A stretch of 64,000 bases of DNA from Iodidimonas sp. SYSU 1G8 (GTDB lineage Bacteria; Pseudomonadota; Alphaproteobacteria; SMXS01): NCBI RefSeq assembly GCF_039655775.1, contig NZ_JBBYXJ010000002.1:992001-1056000 (forward strand), given 5' to 3'. This document shows, piece by piece, positions 9,687-18,485 of the stretch. The notes under the pieces were generated by a model. That model had not been told where the DNA came from and searched no databases. It worked only from the letters and a program-made list of their open reading frames with translations. Every line of letters starts with the position of its first letter. Positions within the stretch are counted from its first letter, which is position 1. Position numbers and translations under genes: made by a program.

Positions 9687-10216
9687 GCGATTGGGTCAAG
9701 TCGCGTATCCGCAGCATCCCGGACTATCCCAAGCCGGGCATCATGTTCCGCGACATCACTACCCTGCTGGGCGACGCCCAGGGGTTTCGCAAGGCGATCG
9801 ACGAGATGGTCCAGCCCTATGCCGGCTGCGGCATCGACAAGGTGGCGGGCATCGACGCCCGCGGTTTTATCCTGGGCGGCGCGGTGGCGCATCAGCTGTC
9901 GGTGGGTTTCGTGCCGATCCGCAAGAAGGGAAAGCTGCCGTGGCAGACCTTCGGCCAGGACTACGCGCTGGAATATGGCTACGACAAGCTAGAGATCCAC
10001 CAGGATGCCGTGGTGAAGGGGCACCGCGTGCTGATCGTCGACGATCTGATCGCCACGGGCGGTACCGCCGAAGCGGCGGTGAAGCTGCTGCAACGGGTTG
10101 GCGCGACCGTGGTCGGCTGCACCTTCGTCATCGATCTGCCGGAGTTGGGGGGCACCCGAAAACTCGAGGCGCTGGACGTGCCGGTGAAGGCGCTCTGCGC
10201 CTATACGGGCCACTGA
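9683..10216 (+). CDS. apt: Adenine phosphoribosyltransferase
   Basis: A 177-residue type I phosphoribosyltransferase. The start was chosen at the ATG overlapping the mtnP stop because [26 protein letters not shown] matches the family N-terminus. The PRPP-binding loop is [18 protein letters not shown] (about residues 115-132). It converts adenine and PRPP to AMP. Its PRPP could come from prs in this same window. It converges on the dienelactone hydrolase gene with only four bases between stops. Confidence 0.95.
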   Translation: MSDWVKSRIRSIPDYPKPGIMFRDITTLLGDAQGFRKAIDEMVQPYAGCGIDKVAGIDARGFILGGAVAHQLSVGFVPIRKKGKLPWQTFGQDYALEYGYDKLEIHQDAVVKGHRVLIVDDLIATGGTAEAAVKLLQRVGATVVGCTFVIDLPELGGTRKLEALDVPVKALCAYTGH

Positions 10217-10220
10217 TTCC

Positions 10221-10904
10221 CTATAGAGCCTGCTCGGCCATATGCCGATCGAGGAACGCGAGCGTGCGTTGCTGCGACAGGGCGATGGCGTTGTCGTCGT
10301 GATTGGCGGGGCGGTCTGACCAGAAGCCGTGCTCGGCCTGGTAGATGTGGACCTTGACTGCGGGATGCGCTTCCGCCGTGGCGCGGACGCCGTCCAGCGG
10401 GATGCTCTTGTCGCGGCTGCCGAAGTGCAGCATCACCGGGCACAGAGGCTGCAAGTCCAGATGCTCGGGGATCAGGCGGCCATAGAAGCCGACGGCGCAG
10501 GCCAGCCCTTCGACACGGGCGGCGGCGACCCAGCTGAGCGAGCCGCCATAGCAGAAGCCGGTGATCGCGACCGGCCCCTTCATGCGCAGCGCGTCGGCGC
10601 AGGCCTGGATGTCCAGCATGGGGGTCTCGACACCGGAGGTGCCCGCCAGCTTGACCGAGGCCTGCATCTCGTCCGGCGTATAGCCGGCGGCGAAGCCGCG
10701 CTCGTAGCGGTCGAAGATCGCCGGCGCCCAGGTCTCGTAACCCAGCGCGGCGAAATGGTCGCACAGCTCCCTGATGTGCGCCGTGACGCCGAAGATTTCC
10801 TGAATCAGGATCAGGCCGCCCTTGCGCTCGCCCTGGGCAGGCGCCTGATAGACGGCGAACTCGTGGCCGTCGATGGCCTTCAGCGTGGTTTCGTTACCCA
10901 TCAT
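10221..10904 (-). CDS. Dienelactone hydrolase family protein
   Basis: A 227-residue alpha/beta hydrolase. The nucleophile motif GFCYGG places the catalytic cysteine at about residue 118. The partners are the Asp in FGSRDKSIP and the His in YQAEHGFW, giving the Cys-Asp-His triad of dienelactone hydrolases. The motif QEIFGVTAHIRELCDHFAALGY is family-typical. No chlorocatechol pathway genes are nearby, so it is probably a general hydrolase. Its start overlaps the end of the MaoC gene by 11 bases. Confidence 0.87.
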   Translation of the reverse strand: MMGNETTLKAIDGHEFAVYQAPAQGERKGGLILIQEIFGVTAHIRELCDHFAALGYETWAPAIFDRYERGFAAGYTPDEMQASVKLAGTSGVETPMLDIQACADALRMKGPVAITGFCYGGSLSWVAAARVEGLACAVGFYGRLIPEHLDLQPLCPVMLHFGSRDKSIPLDGVRATAEAHPAVKVHIYQAEHGFWSDRPANHDDNAIALSQQRTLAFLDRHMAEQAL

Positions 10905-11370
10905 TCGTCTCCCCGGGATGCCTGCGACCGAACATGGTGACGGCCTGGAAGGTCATGGCCAGCTCGCCATGCTGGTTGAACACCTTGTAGCTCATGTCGA
11001 CGGAGCCCCGGTCCGGCTTGCTGCGCGACGCCTTGGCGGTCAGCACCTTGCCTTTCAGGGTCAGCGTGTCGCCAGGGCGCACCGGCCGAATCCAGCGGAG
11101 CTGGTCGAGGCCGGGCGAGCCCATGCTGGATGCCTTGAGCATCAGCTCGTCGCAGAGCAGGCGCATGACCATGGCGCCCGTGTGCCAGCCGCTGGCGATC
11201 AGGCCGCCAAAGATGGAGGCCTTCGCGGCCTCCTCGTCGATGTGGAAAGGCTGTGGGTCATAGCGGCGGGCGAAGTCGATGACTTCGTCCCGGTCGACGG
11301 TCACGGCGCCGAACTCGATCTGCTGGCCTTCGAAGAAGTCCTCGAAAAAGATCGTCGGTCCGGCGGTCAT
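10894..11370 (-). CDS. MaoC family dehydratase
   Basis: A 158-residue hot-dog-fold protein. The hydratase motif appears as YDPQPFHIDEEAAKASIFGGLIASGWHTGA, containing the catalytic Asp and His about five residues apart. The C-terminal strand block (VRPGDTLTLKGKVL) is also typical. Family members hydrate enoyl-CoA thioesters; the substrate is not deducible. It lies six bases after ychF and overlaps the hydrolase gene, in one leftward operon. Confidence 0.88.
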   Translation of the reverse strand: MTAGPTIFFEDFFEGQQIEFGAVTVDRDEVIDFARRYDPQPFHIDEEAAKASIFGGLIASGWHTGAMVMRLLCDELMLKASSMGSPGLDQLRWIRPVRPGDTLTLKGKVLTAKASRSKPDRGSVDMSYKVFNQHGELAMTFQAVTMFGRRHPGETNDG

Positions 11371-11376
11371 GAAGCC

Positions 11377-12474
11377 TCAGTTGTTGAAGCGGAAATGCAG
11401 GATGTCACCATCCTGCACCACGTATTCCTTGCCCTCAAGCCGGGCTTTGCCGGCCTCCTTGGCGCCGGTTTCGCCATTGTGGGCGACGTAGGCGTCATAA
11501 GCGATGGTCTCGGCGCGGATGAAGCCCTTCTCGAAATCCGTGTGGATCACGCCCGCGGCCTGCGGCGCCTTGGTGCCCTTGGCGATGGTCCAGGCGCGTG
11601 CCTCCTTCGGGCCGACGGTGAAGTAGGTGGCAAGGCCGAGCAGGTCGTAGCCGGCGCGGATGATCCGCGACAGGCCGGTTTCGGTGAGGCCGATCTCCTC
11701 GAGAAACACCGACCGTTCCTCGGCGTCGAGCTGGGCGATTTCGGATTCGATGGCGGCGGAAATCACCACGCAGGGAATACCTTCGGCGGCGGCCTTCTCC
11801 GCGACGCGCGCGGAAATCGCGTTACCAGTGGCGGCGGCCGCTTCTTCGACGTTGCACACGAAGAGCACGGGCTTGGCGGTGATCAGCGACAGGCGCTGGA
11901 AGGCCAGCTGCTCGTCCTCGTCCAGTTCCACGGCCCGGGCCGGCTTGCCTTCGCGCAGCACCACCACCGCCCGCTCCAGCAGCGCCAGATCCCGCTTGGC
12001 TTCCTCGTCATTCCCCTTGGCGCGCTTTTGCAGCGCCGGGATGCGGCGCTCGACGCTGTCGAGGTCGGCGAGCATCAGTTCGGTCTCGATGGTCTCGGAA
12101 TCCGCCAGCGGATCGACGCGGCCGTCCACATGGGTGATGTCGTCATCCTCGAAGCAGCGCAGGACGTGGATGATGGCATCGACCTCGCGGATATGGGCGA
12201 GAAACTGATTGCCCAGGCCTTCGCCCTGGCTGGCGCCGCGCACCAGGCCGGCGATGTCAACGAAGGTCAGCTGAGTCGGGATGATCTGGGCGGACTTGCC
12301 GATGCGCGCGCAGTTTTCCAGACGTGGGTCCGGTACCGGCACCACGCCCACATTCGGCTCGATGGTGCAGAAGGGAAAGTTCTCCGCCGCGGCGGCGGCG
12401 GTCTGGGTCAGCGCGTTGAACAGGGTCGATTTGCCCACGTTCGGGAGGCCGACGATGCCGCACTTGAAGCCCAT
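11377..12474 (-). CDS. ychF: Redox-regulated ATPase / translation-associated GTPase-like protein YchF
   Basis: A 365-residue Obg-family P-loop protein. MGFKCGIVGLPNVGKSTLFNALT is the Walker A start, followed by LTFVDIAGLVRGASQGEGLGNQFL (switch II). The C-terminal TGS domain includes GVIHTDFEKGFIRAE and ends in VVQDGDILHFRFNN. YchF proteins prefer ATP, bind ribosomes and influence stress responses. It starts one base before the pth stop region, so the pth-ychF pairing common across bacteria is preserved. Confidence 0.96.
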   Translation of the reverse strand: MGFKCGIVGLPNVGKSTLFNALTQTAAAAAENFPFCTIEPNVGVVPVPDPRLENCARIGKSAQIIPTQLTFVDIAGLVRGASQGEGLGNQFLAHIREVDAIIHVLRCFEDDDITHVDGRVDPLADSETIETELMLADLDSVERRIPALQKRAKGNDEEAKRDLALLERAVVVLREGKPARAVELDEDEQLAFQRLSLITAKPVLFVCNVEEAAAATGNAISARVAEKAAAEGIPCVVISAAIESEIAQLDAEERSVFLEEIGLTETGLSRIIRAGYDLLGLATYFTVGPKEARAWTIAKGTKAPQAAGVIHTDFEKGFIRAETIAYDAYVAHNGETGAKEAGKARLEGKEYVVQDGDILHFRFNN

Positions 12475-12475
12475 G

Positions 12476-13063
12476 TCAGTTTCCGTCCTTGTGCGTGTCC
12501 TGGGTCAGTTGTGCGACCCGGGTCATGAATTTTTCGTCCTGGCCGGTGGCCAGATGGGGCGCCGCGTCGGCGATGGCGTCGAGCAGCGGGTCGAGCCAGG
12601 AATCTTCCGAATTGGCGAAATCGGAGAGGACGTAATTGGTCACCCGGCTCTTGTCGCCGGGATGGCCGATGCCGATCCGCACCCGTTTGAAGTTGGGACC
12701 CATGTGGCGCTCGATGTCCCGCAGGCCGTTGTGTCCGGCATGGCCGCCGCCCTGCTTCATGCGCAGCTTGCCCGGCGGCAGGTCGAGTTCGTCATGGAAG
12801 ACGACGATGTCCTCGGCGGACAGCTTGTAGAAGTGGGCGGCCTGACTGACGGCTTGTCCCGACCGGTTCATGAAGGTCTGCGGTTTCATCACCATGACCT
12901 TGCCGATCCCCAGCAGGCCTTCACTGACCTGGGACTGGAACTTGGCGCGCCACGGGGGAAAACGATGGCGGCGGACGATCTCGTCCACCGCCATGAAGCC
13001 GACATTGTGCCGGTTATCGAAGTACTGGTCGCCCGGATTGCCCAGGCCGACGAGCAGCAGCAT
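12476..13063 (-). CDS. pth: Peptidyl-tRNA hydrolase
   Basis: A 195-residue hydrolase. The catalytic histidine lies in FDNRHNVGFMAVDEI (about residue 19); other conserved parts are VMKPQTFMNRSGQAV, VFHDELDLPPGKLRMKQGGGHAGHNGLRDI and the GIGHPGD segment. It releases peptides from stalled peptidyl-tRNA. It lies 31 bases after rplY, with a hairpin in that gap, and runs straight into ychF. Confidence 0.96.
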   Translation of the reverse strand: MLLLVGLGNPGDQYFDNRHNVGFMAVDEIVRRHRFPPWRAKFQSQVSEGLLGIGKVMVMKPQTFMNRSGQAVSQAAHFYKLSAEDIVVFHDELDLPPGKLRMKQGGGHAGHNGLRDIERHMGPNFKRVRIGIGHPGDKSRVTNYVLSDFANSEDSWLDPLLDAIADAAPHLATGQDEKFMTRVAQLTQDTHKDGN

Positions 13064-13076
13064 GATCTTTCGAGGA

Positions 13077-13096
13077 AAGGAACCCTAAGGTTCCTT
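13077..13096 (-). other. Hairpin between rplY and pth
   Basis: An 8-base-pair perfect inverted repeat (aaggaacc / ggttcctt) with a four-base loop lies in the 31-base gap and includes the rplY stop codon. On the leftward transcript it is followed by only a short T tract, so it is more likely a partial terminator or processing/stability element than a full stop. Confidence 0.5.
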
Positions 13097-13706
13097 ATTC
13101 GCCCTCGCCCTCTGCGGCTTCTTCTGTCTCGCCGACGCCGCCCGACGGGGCCGCGATGGTGGCGACGGTGAAGTCGCGGTCGGTGATGCCCGGGGTGACG
13201 CCCTTCGGCAGGGGAACGGCGCTGATGTGGACGCTGTCACCAATCTCGAGACCCGTCAGATCGACCTCGACGAATTCGGGGATCGATTCGGCCGGGCAGA
13301 CCAGCGGCACGTCATGGCGCACGATGTTTAGCACACCGCCGCGCTTCAGGCCCGGCGAGGCTTCTTCGTTCACGAAATGAACCGGCACGTCCACTTCGAC
13401 CTGCGCGTTGCGATCAAGGCGCAGGAAATCGATGTGGATGGGGAAATCCATGACCACGTCGACCTGCACGTCGCGCGGGATCACCCGCTCAACGGTGCCG
13501 TTCACGTCCAGATTGAAGAGGTGACCGGTAAGACGGCCGCGCTTCAGTTCCTTCAGAACGACGTTGAAGGGCAGGGTGATGGAAACAGGGGGTTTGCCCA
13601 GGCCATAGATCACAGCCGGGACCAGTCCGTTACGGCGCGCTGCACGGGAGGACCCCTTACCCACCCGATCGCGAGGTTGCGCCACGAGAGTGCCGATTTC
13701 TGACAT
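13095..13706 (-). CDS. rplY: 50S ribosomal protein L25/general stress protein Ctc
   Basis: A 203-residue long-form L25. The start was placed at MSEIGTLVAQPRD, eight codons inside the open frame, because family similarity begins there. The N-terminal 5S-rRNA-binding domain includes GKGSSRAARRNGLVPAVIYG. The C-terminal CTC-type beta domain includes VPLVCPAESIPEFVEVDL, and the protein ends in a short acidic tail. It heads the leftward rplY-pth-ychF-MaoC-hydrolase group; its promoter should lie in the 90 bases before prs. Confidence 0.94.
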   Translation of the reverse strand: MSEIGTLVAQPRDRVGKGSSRAARRNGLVPAVIYGLGKPPVSITLPFNVVLKELKRGRLTGHLFNLDVNGTVERVIPRDVQVDVVMDFPIHIDFLRLDRNAQVEVDVPVHFVNEEASPGLKRGGVLNIVRHDVPLVCPAESIPEFVEVDLTGLEIGDSVHISAVPLPKGVTPGITDRDFTVATIAAPSGGVGETEEAAEGEGE

Positions 13707-13767
13707 TTCATTCTCCGTCAATAACAGCACAGCGTCCCGCCTCCAGGGGTGCGGGTCCGCAAGATCG

Positions 13768-13789
13768 CGGGGTTTTAGCGGAAACCCCG
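13768..13789 (-). terminator. Hairpin after prs (possible terminator)
   Basis: An 8-base-pair stem (cggggttt / aaaccccg) with a six-base loop lies just beyond the prs stop on the leftward transcript. No T tract follows it, so termination efficiency is uncertain. Confidence 0.35.
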
Positions 13790-13796
13790 GTGAAAC

Positions 13797-14729
13797 TCAA
13801 TCAAACAAACTGGAGACCGAACTTTCATCGTTGATCCGCTGCATCGCCTCGGCGATGAGCGGCGCGATGGTCACGGTGCGGATGTTGCTGGCCGCTTTCA
13901 CCGCCTCGGTGGGGCAGATCGAGTCGGTGATGACCAGTTCCTTGAGGACCGATCCCGTCACCCGTTCCACCGCCTTGCCAGAGAGGACGCCGTGGGAGAC
14001 ATAGGCCGAGACCGAGGCCGCGCCGGCTTCCATGATCGCCTTGGCGGCGTTGCACAGGGTGCCTGCCGAATCGACGATGTCATCCACCAGGATACAGTCG
14101 CGGCCTTCCACGTCGCCGATGATGTTCATGACCTCGGACACACCGGCCTTCTCGCGGCGCTTGTCGACGATGGCGAGGTCGGCGCCCAGGCGCGAGGCAA
14201 GGCGGCGGGCACGCAGGACGCCGCCCACGTCCGGCGACACGAACATCAGATTCCGGTCGTCGTACTGTTCCTTGATGTCGCGCAGCAGCACCGGCTCGGC
14301 ATAGAGGTTGTCCGTCGGGATATCGAAGAAGCCCTGAATCTGTCCGGCGTGCAAATCCATGGTCAGCACACGGTTGGCGCCGGCCCCGGTGATCAGGTTG
14401 GCGACCAGCTTGGCCGAAATCGGGGTGCGGGGACCGGGCTTGCGGTCCTGCCGGGCATAGCCGAAATAGGGTAGCACCGCCGTGATGCGGCGGGCGGACG
14501 CGCGGTGCAACGCGTCGATGGACACCAGCAGTTCCATCAGATTGTCGTTGGCCGGATAGGAGGTACTCTGGACCACGAAGACATCCTGGCCGCGCACGTT
14601 CTCGTGGATTTCGACCCAGACTTCCTCGTCGGCGAAGCGCTTCATGTCGGCCTTGCACAGGCTCATGCCAAGATAGTCGGCGATATCGGAACAGAGTTGC
14701 GGGTTGCTGTTCCCGGCCACGATTTTCAT
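13797..14729 (-). CDS. prs: Ribose-phosphate pyrophosphokinase
   Basis: A 310-residue PRPP synthetase. It shows the N-terminal [12 protein letters not shown], the ATP-region FGYARQDRK, the cation-binding [12 protein letters not shown], and the PRPP loop [18 protein letters not shown]. It makes PRPP from ribose-5-phosphate and ATP for purine, pyrimidine, histidine and tryptophan synthesis and for salvage by enzymes such as Apt. Length is normal. It lies 72 bases after pgeF and may be in the same leftward unit. Confidence 0.97.
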   Translation of the reverse strand: MKIVAGNSNPQLCSDIADYLGMSLCKADMKRFADEEVWVEIHENVRGQDVFVVQSTSYPANDNLMELLVSIDALHRASARRITAVLPYFGYARQDRKPGPRTPISAKLVANLITGAGANRVLTMDLHAGQIQGFFDIPTDNLYAEPVLLRDIKEQYDDRNLMFVSPDVGGVLRARRLASRLGADLAIVDKRREKAGVSEVMNIIGDVEGRDCILVDDIVDSAGTLCNAAKAIMEAGAASVSAYVSHGVLSGKAVERVTGSVLKELVITDSICPTEAVKAASNIRTVTIAPLIAEAMQRINDESSVSSLFD

Positions 14730-14801
14730 GGGGCGCTTACTCCGTGGATAGTGGTCTTGCCGCTGCGCGAGGCTCGGCGGCTGATTCCGCCGAATTCACT
14801 A

Positions 14802-15578
14802 TCAGGACGTCCCACGGGCCACAAGGGCTATCGCCGACAACTGCCGCCCGTAGTCCGGTTCGCCACGATGTGTGGTGCGCCGGTAACTATAGAAATGTTC
14901 GGGATCGCTGTAGGTGTCCCGGTTCAGCCGCTCGATCTGGGTCAGCCCGGCTTCGCGCAGCCGGAACTCGACGAAGCCTGTCAGGTCGAACAGAAAATGT
15001 CCGGCCCGGCCCGATGGCGCGAAGAAACGCTCGAACGCCTCGTCGCGGCCGAGAAACCGGGTGTGGAAGTCCGGCCCGACCTCATAGGAAGGCTGGGCAA
15101 TACACGGACCGATGGCGGCGCGGATCGACGGTGCCTTGGCGCCGAGGCGCATCATGGCGCGCACCGTGGATTCGATGACGCCCTTGAAGGCGCCCTGCCA
15201 GCCCGAATGGGCCGCGCCGATCACCTTTGCGGCAGGGTCGCAGAACAGGATCGGCGCGCAATCCGCCGCCAGCACGCCAAGGGCGATACCCGGCGCGCGG
15301 GTCACCATGGCGTCGGCCTTGGGGCGGGTCGTCGCGGGCCAGGGCTTGGTGACGAAAACGACGTCCTGCCCGTGTACTTGGTGAACCGTGCAGAGCATGG
15401 CGTCGGGGACGCCGATCAGGCCGGCGGCAAGCCGACGGTTCTCCGCGACATGCGCCGGGTCGTCGTCCGATCCCACGCCGCAGTTGAGGGATGCATAGAT
15501 GCCGGTGGAGACACCGCCCTTGCGGGTGAAGAAGCCATGCTCGACCTGCGGCACGCTCAGGGTGTCGGCGCGAATCAT
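14802..15578 (-). CDS. pgeF: Peptidoglycan editing factor PgeF (multicopper-oxidase-like/YfiH family)
   Basis: A 258-residue YfiH-family protein. Metal-ligand motifs are visible: TVHQVHGQDVVFV, the cysteine in LAADCAPILFCD, and GAAHSGWQGAFKGVIE. Family members hydrolyse amide bonds in mis-incorporated peptidoglycan precursors or purine nucleosides, and were previously called laccase-domain or polyphenol oxidases. The start overlaps the methyltransferase stop (ATGA), so it is translationally coupled downstream of lgt and the methyltransferase. Confidence 0.92.
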   Translation of the reverse strand: MIRADTLSVPQVEHGFFTRKGGVSTGIYASLNCGVGSDDDPAHVAENRRLAAGLIGVPDAMLCTVHQVHGQDVVFVTKPWPATTRPKADAMVTRAPGIALGVLAADCAPILFCDPAAKVIGAAHSGWQGAFKGVIESTVRAMMRLGAKAPSIRAAIGPCIAQPSYEVGPDFHTRFLGRDEAFERFFAPSGRAGHFLFDLTGFVEFRLREAGLTQIERLNRDTYSDPEHFYSYRRTTHRGEPDYGRQLSAIALVARGTS

Positions 15579-16639
15579 GAGGCGAATCCCGTCGGCTGCG
15601 GCATGGAAGGATCGGTGATGGCCAGCACCTTGAACAGCGTGCCCATCTGGTCGGGCGCCGTCAATCGGTGCGCGCCCAGGTCGATTTCGCGCGCCTGGGC
15701 CTGTGTCGCGTTTCGCTTGAGCGCCTGGGCGCGGTGGAACAGGCCGATGGCGTCGAGAAACAGCGATTGCGGCACCGGGCCGTGCACGGCCGCGCCGCTA
15801 TCGCGGGCCGCCGCCGCGAGCGAGGCGAAATCCACATGCGCCGTCAGGTCCGCCTCGCCGGGCGCGTCGAGGGGATCGGCGTACTGGTGGCCGCGAACCG
15901 CTTGCAGGCTGTCGCCGGTACGGCTTTCCACGCTGCCATAATCGATGAACAGCGCCGCGCCGCCCTGCGCGGAGAGACGGGCGGCGATCTGGCGCACCAG
16001 CGCCAGCGCATCGGGGGCGGTCTCAGCGATGGTGCCGGGCGCCGCCTCCTCGAACGCGGGCGCCGTGCCCTCGGCAAGTCCGTCGGATACGGTCCAGGTC
16101 AGGGTCTCGCCATCCGGTGACAGGCCGATCATGCGCTCGTGCCAGCCATCTTGCTGACGCACGAACTGGCGGACCGGCAGGGCGTCGAGAAACTCGTTGG
16201 CGATCAGTACCATCGGGCCGTCGGGCACCTCGTCCAGATCGTCCACCCAGTGGCCAGCCACCCGGCGCTGCTGGACGGCGCGCAGGGCGGGGCTGGCCTC
16301 GACCAGGTAAGGTTCGGGGAGCATGGCCGGCGCGACCTTGAGGGTGCGCAGGATATCGGCCATCAGGGTACCGCGGCCCGGGCCGAGTTCGACGATCTTC
16401 AGATGCCGTGGCCGTCCCATGGCGTCCCAGCAATCGGCGATCCAGACGCCGATCATCTCGCCGAACAATTGGCTGATTTCGGGCGCCGTGGTGAAGTCGC
16501 CGCCGGCACCCAGCGGGTCGCGGGTGATGTAATAGCCGTGCAGCGGATCGGTCAGCGCGATCCGCATGTACTCGTCGAGACGAAGCGGTCCGCGCTGGCG
16601 GATCCGTTCGGCCAGAATGGATCTAAGCGGGTTGCGCAC
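15575..16639 (-). CDS. SAM-dependent methyltransferase, NDUFAF7/MidA family
   Basis: A 354-residue class I methyltransferase. The SAM site is KIVELGPGRGTLMADIL (about residues 85-100). Other family blocks are GDFTTAPEISQLFGEMIGVW, the MVLIANEFLDALPVRQF stretch, and ALFIDYGS. Mitochondrial NDUFAF7 methylates an arginine of a complex I subunit; the bacterial role is probably analogous but not shown. It overlaps the lgt end by 17 bases and pgeF by four, a conserved alphaproteobacterial trio. Confidence 0.9.
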   Translation of the reverse strand: MRNPLRSILAERIRQRGPLRLDEYMRIALTDPLHGYYITRDPLGAGGDFTTAPEISQLFGEMIGVWIADCWDAMGRPRHLKIVELGPGRGTLMADILRTLKVAPAMLPEPYLVEASPALRAVQQRRVAGHWVDDLDEVPDGPMVLIANEFLDALPVRQFVRQQDGWHERMIGLSPDGETLTWTVSDGLAEGTAPAFEEAAPGTIAETAPDALALVRQIAARLSAQGGAALFIDYGSVESRTGDSLQAVRGHQYADPLDAPGEADLTAHVDFASLAAAARDSGAAVHGPVPQSLFLDAIGLFHRAQALKRNATQAQAREIDLGAHRLTAPDQMGTLFKVLAITDPSMPQPTGFAS

Positions 16640-17453
16640 TGGCCGGCAGTGTCTTGCGCGAGCGGGCGATCAGCCAGACGCCGAACAGCACCATGGGGAT
16701 GGACAGCAACTGGCCCATGCTGGCGCCCATCCACAAGAAACCCAGGAAATCGTCCGGTTCCCGGAAGAACTCGACGGTGATGCGCGAGAGCCCATACCCG
16801 ATCCAGAAGCAGCCGCACAGGGCGCCCGGGCGAAAGCGCAGGTCGGTACGGGTGAACAGCAGGCGCAGCACGACAAACAGGATCAGGCCTTCGAGCAGGG
16901 CTTCGTACAGCTGGCTGGGATGACGGCCAATCGGACCGCCATGGGGGAAGATGACGGCCCACGGCACGTCGGTGGTGCGGCCGTACAACTCGCCATTGAC
17001 GAAATTGGCGACGCGGCCCAGGCCAAGCCCGATGGGGACCGCGCATCCCGCGAGATCGCCGATGCTGAACATGGACCGCTTCTTGGCCAGGGCGTAGAGG
17101 ATGATGACCAGTGTCACGCCGACCAGGCCGCCGTGAAACGACATACCGCCTTGCCAGACCTTCAGGATTTCAAGCGGGTGGGCCAGGTATTCGGCGGGCT
17201 TGTAGAACAGGACGTAGCCGAGGCGGCCGCCCAGCACCACGCCGAGCATGCCCCAGAAGACCAGATCCTCGGCCTCTTTCTTGCTGACGGGCGGTCCGCC
17301 GGGCCACCATTTGTCGGCCAGCATGCGGTTCAGATACCACCAGGCGAGCAGCAGCCCGCCAATATAGGCGAGGGCATACCAACGGACCTGGAAGAAACCG
17401 AGATCCAGCGCGACCGGGCTGAAACCCGGGAAGTTGATGGCGGCGGTCAGCAT
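16623..17453 (-). CDS. lgt: Prolipoprotein diacylglyceryl transferase
   Basis: A 276-residue polytopic inner-membrane enzyme. The start was taken at MLTAAINFPGFSPVALDLG; the longer open frame upstream is an arginine/serine-rich shadow. Conserved features are WYALAYIGGLLLAWW, the GGMSFHGGLVGV block and the Lgt signature GRVANFVNGELYGR, with the essential arginine and asparagine. It transfers diacylglycerol from phosphatidylglycerol to the lipobox cysteine of preprolipoproteins. PgsA, encoded elsewhere in this window, lies on the route to its lipid substrate. Confidence 0.95.
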   Translation of the reverse strand: MLTAAINFPGFSPVALDLGFFQVRWYALAYIGGLLLAWWYLNRMLADKWWPGGPPVSKKEAEDLVFWGMLGVVLGGRLGYVLFYKPAEYLAHPLEILKVWQGGMSFHGGLVGVTLVIILYALAKKRSMFSIGDLAGCAVPIGLGLGRVANFVNGELYGRTTDVPWAVIFPHGGPIGRHPSQLYEALLEGLILFVVLRLLFTRTDLRFRPGALCGCFWIGYGLSRITVEFFREPDDFLGFLWMGASMGQLLSIPMVLFGVWLIARSRKTLPASAQPA

Positions 17454-17550
17454 GCGCCTAGAAGCCCCGCTAAGGTGGAATCTGTCAAGCGTCTTGGAAA
17501 AGGGTAACGGGATCGCCATATTGGCCGAGCAGCCATGAATGGAGACGGCC

Positions 17551-17817
17551 ATGCAGACGGAAAACCGGATTCTAAACGATTTGGGCAAGCTCGCAACGGG
17601 CGCGGCCGGCGTCTTCCAGTCGATCCGCGACGAGGTCGAGACCATGGTCCGCCAGCGTCTGGAACGGGCGATCGCCGATCTGGACGTGGTGACGCGCGAC
17701 GAGTTCGAGGCGGTCAAGGCCGTCGCCGCCGCCGCGCGCCAGGATGCCGAGCGGCTCACCGCGGAGAACGCGGCGCTGGCCGAGCGGCTCGCCGCCCTCG
17801 AGGCCCGGCTGGGCTGA
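17551..17817 (+). CDS. ubiK: UbiK/BMFP family accessory factor
   Basis: An 88-residue protein with the BMFP (YqiC/UbiK) architecture. An amphipathic N-terminal segment with LNDLGKLATGAAGVFQSIRDEVETMV is followed by a central helix, VTRDEFEAVKAVAAAARQDAERL, and a C-terminal coiled coil (LAERLAALEARLG). Three in-frame or near ATGs exist; GGAG six bases ahead favours this one. In gammaproteobacteria UbiK helps the aerobic ubiquinone hydroxylation complex. A quinone role fits a species with a bc1 complex, but the symbol is by similarity only. Confidence 0.8.
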   Translation: MQTENRILNDLGKLATGAAGVFQSIRDEVETMVRQRLERAIADLDVVTRDEFEAVKAVAAAARQDAERLTAENAALAERLAALEARLG

Positions 17818-17953
17818 GGCGGCGCGCCCGTCACGGCAAAATCACCGGCACGGCCATTACACTACATCTAGGTACTTGAACCGGCCTAATAACAATGGCA
17901 GGCTAGATTTTGTGCTGCATTGCGATGCGGCACTCTAAAAGGAGGACCGAGCT

Positions 17954-18472
17954 ATGACCCAACTAAGCTCCGACCACGACCTTGCCTCCGGCGATCCCCT
18001 TGACCTGATCGAACAGATCGTTTCCGCGAACGAATGGCCGTATGACCGCCAGAGCGATCAGGAACTGACGGTGTTCGTGGCCGGTAACTGGGCCGAGTAC
18101 AATCTGCATTTCGCCTGGAATGGTCCCCATTCGAATACCGACTTCGGTGGCCTGCAGCTGGTCTGCGCGTTCGAGGGCCGCGTGCCGAAGGGCAGCAAGG
18201 CTCCCCTCTACGAACTGATGGCCAAGATCAACGCCCAGATGTGGCTCGGCCATTTCGATCTGGTCGAGGACGAGGGCCTGCTCATGTACCGGCACGGTGT
18301 CCTGATCTGCGAAGGCCAGACCGCGACCGCGCTGGAATGCGAGAATCTGATCGAGATCGCGATCACTGAATGTGAACGGTTTTTCCCTGCTTTCCAGTTC
18401 GTGCTCTGGGGTGGTAAGACACCAGCCGAGGCCATGGAAGCCGCGTTGTTCGAGACTGTCGGCACGGCCTGA
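17954..18472 (+). CDS. YbjN domain-containing protein
   Basis: A 172-residue cytosolic protein with a strong AAAGGAGG site nine bases ahead. It matches the alphaproteobacterial YbjN (type III chaperone-like fold) family, seen in ANEWPYDRQSDQELTVFVAGNW, YNLHFAWN, LQLVCAFEGRVPK and LYELMAKINAQMWLGHFDLVEDEGLLMYRHGVL. YbjN-like proteins are suspected chaperone or regulatory factors; function is not settled. proC follows after 13 bases, so they are probably cotranscribed, a common pairing in this class. Confidence 0.87.
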   Translation: MTQLSSDHDLASGDPLDLIEQIVSANEWPYDRQSDQELTVFVAGNWAEYNLHFAWNGPHSNTDFGGLQLVCAFEGRVPKGSKAPLYELMAKINAQMWLGHFDLVEDEGLLMYRHGVLICEGQTATALECENLIEIAITECERFFPAFQFVLWGGKTPAEAMEAALFETVGTA

Positions 18473-18485
18473 CGGAAAGACTGTA

